Shown here: positions 1-4,856 of the stretch, piece after piece
Position numbering within the stretch: the first letter of the stretch is position 1
Layout of the letters: every line of letters begins with the position of its first letter
NCBI GenBank assembly: GCA_021803885.1
Contig: JAJZKY010000223.1
Location: 1-7,180 of the forward strand
Origin: Planctomycetota bacterium
GTDB taxonomy: Bacteria; Planctomycetota; Phycisphaerae; WQYP01; JAJZKY01
Length of the DNA stretch: 7,180 nucleotides
Reading direction: 5' to 3'
Translations under genes and position numbers: made by a program
Notes under the pieces: model-generated
Seen by the model: the letters and a program-made list of their open reading frames with translations, nothing else
Database searches by the model: none
Told to the model about the DNA's origin: nothing

Positions 1-339
1 GAACGGATAACCTTACACGGGTTAAAAACCCTATAAATAAGGGGAAATAAGCGGATGCTGCGCACTATGGGACCGGGCAAAAATAACTTCGCACTTTCCG
101 GCTGGCCCTTTTGGCCTCCAGCTTCGTTGTTCGCTCGTTTCAGACCCACTGCCGGGGTATGCGCCTCACTCACGCCTCGCTGGCGGCCAAAATTTCTGCG
201 CCGTAAAACACGAATTTATTTTTGCGCGGTCCCTATCCTCGCAAGAAATACGCCGAAATTGTGTGGACGCGCCTTGAACTATCGTTTTTCGCCTGATTTT
301 TCCACATTTGCCCGTGAACGGTTACATCTGCCTTTTGCT
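1..339. other. Non-coding left edge, apart from MITE copy 1
   Basis: No convincing gene is seen here. The open frame that runs through the stretch on the plus strand is made of the mobile repeat plus antisense of the next gene. Positions 1-65 are AT-rich with no recognisable motif beyond a weak CCCT/AGGG inverted repeat near 31-46. Positions 237-339 lie just downstream of the minus-strand PEP-CTERM gene and show no clear hairpin plus T-tract terminator for it. Confidence 0.6.
69..233. mobile_element. MITE-like element, copy 1 (165 bp, 3-bp TAT target duplication)
   Basis: A 165-bp sequence occurs twice in the window in the same orientation, here and at 1948-2112, with 163 of 165 positions identical (differences at 71/1950 and 140/2019). 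Its ends are imperfect inverted repeats: the left end begins GGGACCGGGCAAAAATAA, and the reverse complement of the right end begins GGGACCGCGCAAAAATAA. They match at 21 of the first 23 positions and about 29 of 35. TAT flanks it on both sides (66-68 and 234-236). No transposase is encoded. Terminal inverted repeats, short target duplications and lack of coding capacity fit a miniature inverted-repeat element mobilised in trans. The transposase family is not identifiable from the sequence alone. Confidence 0.85.
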
Positions 340-1269
340 TCAGGCTCGCCGTCGCTCTGCCTGTCGTCTCACCAGGACGCCAAGGCCGGCGAGACCCAAC
401 AGAACCAGCGTCGAGGGTTCCGGTACGGACTGAATGCTAAGGTTAACGGGGTCGCCGGCGACGTAGGCGTAACCGGTAAGCTCCAGCACGCCTGGGCTAG
501 TCGGCGTGCCCAACAGTGGACCGGTGGGGTATACGATGTCGCTCCAGGAAGTGCTCACCGGATTTTGTATCCAGGTGTAGTAGATCGTACCCAGAGTGGA
601 AGGCGATCCGGTGGGTGACCAGGAGGTACTTGTGGGAATAAAAGTATAGGTGACGGCGGCGTCAAACTGAGCGTAGAGACCGTTATCCGACGTACCGGTG
701 ATAATTACCGGAAGGTTGGGGGCCGCAACGCCGCTGAGGGTGGAAATCACGGCAAATTGGGCGTCAAAGTTGATCTGCTCATAGCCGTACCCAATCGCAG
801 TCGTGCCCTGGTCGAACGCCCACGGGTTGCCGGTGGTGCCGAAGCCGATGCTCGCGTCCGTGGTAAGTCCGGCATTGGCCGTCGCATTGGTGATTTGGGT
901 TGTGGCGGTGGTGCCGGCAGAGTCATTAAAATGGAAGGTATAGCCACCGAGTTGATTGAACTGATTGCCGGCCGGGGCTGACATGGACGGATAATACACG
1001 GGCGTTGGCGGGGTGGGCACGCCTACCAGCGGGGTGCCGTTGCCGGCCGGATAATAAGGACCTGGCGCAGTCGGGCCCGTAAAGGTGGCGCCAGGATCGG
1101 CTGCGTGATAGGCGTTGCTCTGCGTGCCGAAGAATCCGCTGGCACCGGCAGTTACTCCACCCGTGAGTCTGCCAAGAGGGACAACATCGGTGGCCTGGGC
1201 GGCGCAGGTGCAGACAGCCACCGCTGCAAAGGCGGCTGCCACGAACAAAGTGGGGCGAGAATTGAACAT
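340..1269 (-). CDS. Exported PEP-CTERM sorting domain protein, otherwise unknown
   Basis: This encodes a 309-residue secreted or surface protein of unknown specific function. Residues 1-26 form a signal peptide: a short basic start, an Ala/Val-rich core and a likely cleavage site after AQA at 24-26. Two Cys (20, 22) lie inside the signal, but the context lacks the lipobox, so a lipoprotein is unlikely. The middle is rich in Gly, Thr, Pro, Ser and aromatic residues, without Cys and without a domain I recognise. The C-terminus is a textbook PEP-CTERM tail: VPEPST at 282-287, a hydrophobic helix of about 14 residues, then an Arg-rich end. Such tails are known to direct proteins to exosortase processing during export, often with exopolysaccharide or biofilm loci. 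The start is supported by AGGAGG at 1278-1283, 8 bases upstream of the ATG. The gene appears monocistronic with its own strong promoter. Confidence 0.93.
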   Translation of the reverse strand: MFNSRPTLFVAAAFAAVAVCTCAAQATDVVPLGRLTGGVTAGASGFFGTQSNAYHAADPGATFTGPTAPGPYYPAGNGTPLVGVPTPPTPVYYPSMSAPAGNQFNQLGGYTFHFNDSAGTTATTQITNATANAGLTTDASIGFGTTGNPWAFDQGTTAIGYGYEQINFDAQFAVISTLSGVAAPNLPVIITGTSDNGLYAQFDAAVTYTFIPTSTSWSPTGSPSTLGTIYYTWIQNPVSTSWSDIVYPTGPLLGTPTSPGVLELTGYAYVAGDPVNLSIQSVPEPSTLVLLGLAGLGVLVRRQAERRRA

Positions 1270-1346
1270 ATAATGTTCCTCCTTTTGTTAGCCGGGGTTT
1301 CCTGCCTGCAGGCTGGCCCCCCCGATGATCATAGAATACTTAAGAC

Positions 1347-1374
1347 ATTATATAGGGCCAACGGCCAATGTCAA
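1347..1374 (-). promoter_or_regulatory. Near-consensus sigma-70 promoter of the PEP-CTERM gene
   Basis: Read on the minus strand, a perfect -35 hexamer TTGACA (1374-1369) is followed after 16 bases by a perfect -10 hexamer TATAAT (1352-1347). Transcription would start near 1340, giving a leader of roughly 70 bases before the ATG at 1269. The spacer contains TTGGCC twice. The leader holds a perfect 10-base palindrome GCCTGCAGGC (1304-1313) between promoter and ribosome binding site. Assignment is by match to consensus and position only. Confidence 0.7.
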
Positions 1375-1410
1375 GCAAAAAATTCCACAAGGCGGGCCGC
1401 GGAGGTGTGG

Positions 1411-1720
1411 CCAACAAGTTTGGCACCAAGGAGCACGGGCGGAGTGGACAATATCTTCCTGCATCACGAATGTGAGATCGCCCAATCCCAAGGTGCCACC
1501 GGCAAGGAGTTTGCCCGATTTTGAATGCACACCCGGCATCTCATGGTGAATGGGAAAAAATGTCCAAATCACGGGGCAACTTTTTCACCATCGGCGATCT
1601 GACTCAAAAAGGGTACGACCCACTGGTAATCCGCTACACCCTGATCTGCACACGCTATCGCGAATCCACAAACCTTACCCTGCAAAGCCTGCATGAAGCC
1701 GCCGCCTCTTTTACTCCGTC
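1411..1720 (+). pseudogene. cysS: Cysteinyl-tRNA synthetase remnant (mid to C-terminal part of catalytic region)
   Basis: Two frames together spell a CysRS stretch. Positions 1435-1521 encode GGVDNIFLHHECEIAQSQG and then ATGKEFARF, matching the conserved HHENEIAQS zinc/Cys-binding region, with Leu for the usual Pro before HH. The next codon is TGA (1522-1524) where the family has Trp (FARYW), so TGG probably mutated to a stop. Reading on gives MHTRHLMVNGKK. A missing A in the run at 1555-1560 then shifts the frame, and KMSKSRGNFFTIGDL followed by KGYDPLVIRYTLICTRYRE and NLTLQSLHEA continues from about 1557 to 1710. KMSKS is the class I synthetase ATP-binding signature. The N-terminal half with the HIGH motif is absent, and homology upstream of about 1435 is eroded (the first 24 bases of the range are weak). 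There is no credible start or ribosome binding site, so this cannot make a working enzyme. A functional cysS is presumably elsewhere. Confidence 0.85.
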
Positions 1721-1947
1721 CACAGCTTTTGATACAGTAACGCGGCCGCCGCCTCATCTCGACTTGTGCCTGCTTCCGCGTAACCGAAAAGCCTGATTTT
1801 ACTGACCGTTGAAGTTGACCTGGAGCTTTTGACCGCTTATGCCAAACCAGGGAAGTGAAAAAAACGCACCATAGCCTCACCTCAATTTTTCTTCGTCGAT
1901 ACCGATTGCTTGCTCTGGTGTTACGCCTCGGTCCCAGTAGCAGCTAA
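1721..1947. other. Short intergenic stretch with no recognisable feature
   Basis: The CysRS similarity fades after the LHEA segment near 1710. All frames here were scanned for the remaining synthetase C-terminus without a match I would defend. The stretch may be further decayed cysS sequence. It ends at the TAA target duplication (1945-1947) of MITE copy 2. Confidence 0.4.
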
Positions 1948-2112
1948 GGAACCGGGCAAAAATAACTTCGCACTTTCCGGCTGGCCCTTTTGGCCTCCAG
2001 CTTCGTTGTTCGCTCGTTCCAGACCCACTGCCGGGGTATGCGCCTCACTCACGCCTCGCTGGCGGCCAAAATTTCTGCGCCGTAAAACACGAATTTATTT
2101 TTGCGCGGTCCC
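1948..2112. mobile_element. MITE-like element, copy 2 (165 bp, 3-bp TAA target duplication)
   Basis: This is the second copy of the element at 69-233, in the same orientation, 163 of 165 bases identical. TAA flanks it on both sides (1945-1947 and 2113-2115), whereas copy 1 has TAT. That supports a true 3-bp duplication over a 2-bp TA: with a TA-only duplication, the agreement of the third base at both copies would be coincidence. Its right end abuts the stop codon of the LuxR-type gene on the minus strand, so it lies in that gene's immediate 3' region, and its paired ends could fold as a long stem in the transcript. Confidence 0.87.
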
Positions 2113-3251
2113 TAACACTGCCATACCGCAGAATCCATCACGCCCAACCCCAGCAGGAACCCCATCATAAGCACTATCCAAAGCCGGTCCCATACCTTAT
2201 GACAAGCCGCAACCCGGGAATTAACATTTAGAATTTTGAAGACAGTTTCGAGATGTTTCTGGACCGTCCGTGTGGATATTCCCAGCTTTCCGGCAATTTG
2301 CTTATCGCCCATGCCTTGGGACAGATGCAGCAGGGTCTGCGCCTGACGCGGCGACAAACCCAGTTCCTCCAACGGCTTGGCCGAGGTGATCGGACGCACT
2401 TCGTGCATGACCAGAAGCCGCGATGTTTCGGAAATCTTAACCACACGCACGACCAGTGTTTCATCACCACGCTGCCGGGTCAGAACGGGGTGTGATTCGC
2501 CGCCGGCGGGGGTTTCAGCGGCGGCAGACTGGCGGCGCAGCCACAACACGATTTCTTCGGGCAAGGCGTAGGTAACACGCCCCGGACCCGGAAAATATTT
2601 CCCAACCCACTGGCGGGCTTTCTCCGTCCACATTTCCACCCTGCTGTTGCCATTGAGCAGGGCCACACCATCCGGTAAACGCTCGAGTATTCCCTGGTGA
2701 CGGTCCAGTTGCTTACGCAACTGCTGCACCTGGCGCGACACCTCAAATGCCTGGGTCAAGTGCGGCTTAAGAACGTTGAGCAGGGTCTGGTGGCGCGGGG
2801 AAAAATCACTTTGTCGACGGTTGAACACCAGGGCCGCAATAATCGGCTTGCGTGCAGGAATAATCATGCTCACCTGATATTCCACACCCATACCGCGGTA
2901 CAATTCCTGGTAAAGCCCGGTGTCGTGGAGCTCACGCTGCGATATAAAATCGCTGATCCGCAACGCTCGCGTGTCTCCCGTTCGGCGATGGTGTGTAATT
3001 ACAGGGTGATCCTGCATATGCCGGGCCAGTACCTGAGCTAACCTGGCCACATCATATTCATCCGGATGAATGGTACCGGTTACCGTGCCCGTAACCGGAT
3101 TGACCTCATTGTAGGAGGTGATATCCGAACCTACCAGATTCGCCAGCGCAGGAAGAACCCGCCGCGCCAGTTGCTCCCGATTGCCGGTCGGGCGCAGCAG
3201 TGCCAGCACCTCCAGCATTGAGCGATAATCATCACCGGAGAGAATTTCCAT
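2112..3251 (-). CDS. LuxR-type helix-turn-helix transcriptional regulator
   Basis: This encodes a 379-residue DNA-binding regulator. Residues about 297-350 are a LuxR/FixJ-type HTH: LGLSPRQAQTLLHLSQGMGD followed by KQIAGKLGISTRTVQKHLET and a FKILNVNSRVAA end, with the recognition helix near 325-337. Residues about 20-170 resemble a GAF-like sensory region with RELHDTGLYQELYRGMGVEY. A probable helical linker (163-190) leads into a PAS-like segment (about 186-285, starting ILERLPDGVALLNGNSRV). There is no receiver domain, so activation by ligand or protein partner is more likely than by phosphorylation (inference). After the HTH is an unusual hydrophobic tail of about 23 residues (357-379). The start is supported by GAGGG about 8 bases upstream of the ATG. 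The TAG stop includes the last base of MITE copy 2 and two bases of its target duplication. The gene is divergent from the LamG protein gene, a possible target. Confidence 0.9.
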   Translation of the reverse strand: MEILSGDDYRSMLEVLALLRPTGNREQLARRVLPALANLVGSDITSYNEVNPVTGTVTGTIHPDEYDVARLAQVLARHMQDHPVITHHRRTGDTRALRISDFISQRELHDTGLYQELYRGMGVEYQVSMIIPARKPIIAALVFNRRQSDFSPRHQTLLNVLKPHLTQAFEVSRQVQQLRKQLDRHQGILERLPDGVALLNGNSRVEMWTEKARQWVGKYFPGPGRVTYALPEEIVLWLRRQSAAAETPAGGESHPVLTRQRGDETLVVRVVKISETSRLLVMHEVRPITSAKPLEELGLSPRQAQTLLHLSQGMGDKQIAGKLGISTRTVQKHLETVFKILNVNSRVAACHKVWDRLWIVLMMGFLLGLGVMDSAVWQC

Positions 3252-3401
3252 TGGTATCCCTCAAGGAAATAATTGGGTACCGGCAATGTACCTGCAATAT
3301 CCCCAAGTATAAGAAAGTCAATAAGGCATTATGAGCGGTTTGCTCTGCCATAAGTAACGCCGCTACGCCCGGGCCGGCACCGGCACGCGACAACGCATAT
3401 T

Positions 3402-3430
3402 TATTTATCGCATACTGCACCTTGCGTCAA
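3402..3430 (-). promoter_or_regulatory. Possible promoter of the LuxR-type gene
   Basis: On the minus strand, TTGACG (3430-3425) and TAAATA (3407-3402) are separated by 17 bases, a plausible but imperfect sigma-70 pair about 150 bases before the start codon. A competing candidate is TTGACT (3321-3316) with TATTGC (3299-3294) at a 16-base spacing, closer to the gene. The sequence does not decide between them. Confidence 0.25.
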
Positions 3431-3617
3431 TACGCATTTTTACGTAGCGCCTAAATTCCTGCCCGGACTATAAGGAACCGGCCGGTATCGTCCGCATCAC
3501 CCGCCCGCGGTGGTTTTGATGACCAATCGTTGCATCGCCCATGAATTTTTCCATCTTTTTACGCCCGACGTCTCAATTTCTGCATTTAAAAATGAATCGA
3601 AGGATTGCATCCATACC

Positions 3618-3683
3618 ATGTAACGATCTGAATATGCTTTGCGTAATATTTATGTAAGTAACATGTATTCCACGGTTTACATA
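3618..3683. promoter_or_regulatory. Cluster of ATGTAA boxes with 7-bp inverted repeat
   Basis: ATGTAA occurs at 3618-3623 and 3652-3657 and, inverted, at 3677-3682. The last two form part of a perfect 7-base inverted repeat TATGTAA/TTACATA (3651-3657 and 3677-3683) with a 19-base centre that contains the palindrome ACATGT (3661-3666). The position in a divergent region makes an operator possible. No bound factor can be named. Confidence 0.3.
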
Positions 3684-3935
3684 CACATCTACACCATTAC
3701 TTCCGCCCGCATTTCACACTGAATTTGCCGGTATCTTCTCCACCTTTTGGCCTGCATTTTTTGCCGGACGGGCCGCAAATACCACGCTCAAAAGCCAATA
3801 AATGCAACTGTTTGGCGGCTAAAACAAATCTCAGCTACGTAAAACTCCCCATTTCCCTGCTGCCACCTCCCGACTATAGCTTAAGTGTAGCCTTGAATTA
3901 TTTCAGGGTAGAGAGTTTTTTTAGGAGTAATTTCA

Positions 3936-4778
3936 ATGAAGAACATCCTGTTCCGAACATCATGGGCCATGGCCGCCATCGCAGGCCTCGCGTCAGCCCC
4001 CGTCCACGCCGACTATATCAGTACCGTGGAAAGCTTTAATCCACTGGGTTATTGGCGTTTCACCACCAGTTCGCAGGCCGACAGTTCCGTCAACGCTTAT
4101 TCCGGCACTTTCAACGGCAATGCCGCCCTTGGCGCGCCCGGCAGCGGGCCTGCCCTGGCCGGCCATCCAGGCAATGCCGACCTGAATTTGACCGCCAATG
4201 GTTCCAATACATCGCCCAATCCTGACAGCTACGTTTCCACCAATCTAACCGGCCAGATCAATCAGTCCGGTACGATGATTGCATGGATTAACATGGCAGA
4301 ATTACCGTCCACAGCGAATCGCTATTTCTACATCGCCGGCGAATCGCAATATGGCAACGATTTCGACTTGCAGGTGCAAAATGACAATCTACTCTACTTT
4401 TACACCGAGGCCGGCGGCCATGTTGTAGCACCCACGGCGTTTACCTCATCAGACGTGAATACCTGGATTTTTGTGGCAGCCACCTTTACGGCCAACAGTT
4501 CCCGTGATCTTTATATCAATGGATCCCTGGTAGCCTCCAATACTCCAGGGCCGCATACATTGAATAGCGCTGCCTTCAACATCGGAGAGAGTACCGTATT
4601 CCCCGGCCGCTGGTTTGATGGCGGCATTGATGAGGTTGCAGTTTACAACACGCAGCTTTCCAGCAGCGACATCCAGCAAATTTATAACTCCGCCGGTGCG
4701 GTCCCCGAACCGGCCACACTGGCAATTTTGGCCGTGGGCGGGTTGGCCCTGCTGATCCGCCGACGTAAAACGGTCTGA
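3936..4778 (+). CDS. LamG-like (concanavalin fold) PEP-CTERM exported protein
   Basis: This encodes a 280-residue exported protein. Residues 1-25 are a signal peptide with probable cleavage after VHA. Residues about 36-250 look like a LamG/concanavalin A-like jelly roll: PLGYWRF at the start, TMIAWINM in the middle, WIFVAATFTANSSRDLYING, and the diagnostic closing strand GGIDEVAVYNTQLSSSDIQQ. Domains of this family usually bind carbohydrate or matrix ligands; the ligand here is unknown. The C-terminus is a PEP-CTERM tail: VPEPAT at 256-261, a hydrophobic helix, and RRRK at 275-278, expected to be handled by an exosortase. The mature part has no Cys. The start is fixed by AGGAG 8 bases upstream of the ATG. 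The next gene is 78 bp downstream on the same strand, so the two may be co-transcribed unless the weak hairpin between them stops transcription. Confidence 0.93.
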   Translation: MKNILFRTSWAMAAIAGLASAPVHADYISTVESFNPLGYWRFTTSSQADSSVNAYSGTFNGNAALGAPGSGPALAGHPGNADLNLTANGSNTSPNPDSYVSTNLTGQINQSGTMIAWINMAELPSTANRYFYIAGESQYGNDFDLQVQNDNLLYFYTEAGGHVVAPTAFTSSDVNTWIFVAATFTANSSRDLYINGSLVASNTPGPHTLNSAAFNIGESTVFPGRWFDGGIDEVAVYNTQLSSSDIQQIYNSAGAVPEPATLAILAVGGLALLIRRRKTV

Positions 4779-4797
4779 TAGAAAATCATGAACCCGT

Positions 4798-4823
4798 GGG
4801 CATTTAGCCCGAATGTGTTTTTT
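4798..4823 (+). terminator. Weak candidate terminator between the LamG and repeat-protein genes
   Basis: GGGC (4798-4801) and GCCC (4807-4810) can pair around a five-base loop, and a T-run follows at 4818-4823. The stem is short and the T-run is seven bases away, so this may only attenuate transcription or be chance. Confidence 0.3.
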
Positions 4824-4856
4824 AGTATTGATCACCTTTTTCCGGGAGCATTTACC

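Larger units (their letters stand above)
3252..3935. other. 684-bp divergent intergenic region
   Basis: This stretch separates the minus-strand regulator gene from the plus-strand LamG gene. I see no supported gene: the small open frames in it lack ribosome binding sites and recognisable domains. It contains candidate promoters for the regulator, a GCCGG/CCGGC inverted repeat near 3374-3385, a cluster of ATGTAA boxes (3618-3683), and, just before the LamG gene, a T-run followed by AGGAG (3923-3927), its ribosome binding site. No convincing sigma-70 promoter for the LamG gene could be picked out. Confidence 0.6.

Noticed and set aside
55..618. Plus-strand open frame through MITE copy 1 and into the end of the PEP-CTERM gene
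   Set aside because: It joins the mobile repeat to antisense of a well-supported gene. The part shared with 1910-2170 comes only from the repeat.
340..1269. Lipoprotein interpretation of the PEP-CTERM protein because of Cys 20 and Cys 22
   Set aside because: The residues before each Cys do not fit a lipobox (Val directly before Cys 20, Thr before Cys 22), and a normal AQA cleavage site follows.
1910..2170. Plus-strand open frame through MITE copy 2
   Set aside because: The peptide is the translated mobile element plus antisense of the regulator gene end. It has no ribosome binding site or domain.
3232..3420. Small minus-strand open frame before the regulator gene
   Set aside because: It overlaps the regulator start, has no Shine-Dalgarno site or recognisable domain, and lies in the probable promoter region.
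3471..3481. 11-base match (TAAGGAACCGG) to the left end of MITE copy 2
   Set aside because: The match stops after 11 bases, and no right end or further element sequence follows. Chance is likely.
3749..3764. Possible sigma-54 promoter (GG...GC) upstream of the LamG gene
   Set aside because: The GG at 3749-3750 and GC at 3763-3764 are separated by 12 bases. Sigma-54 sites need 10, so the spacing does not fit.
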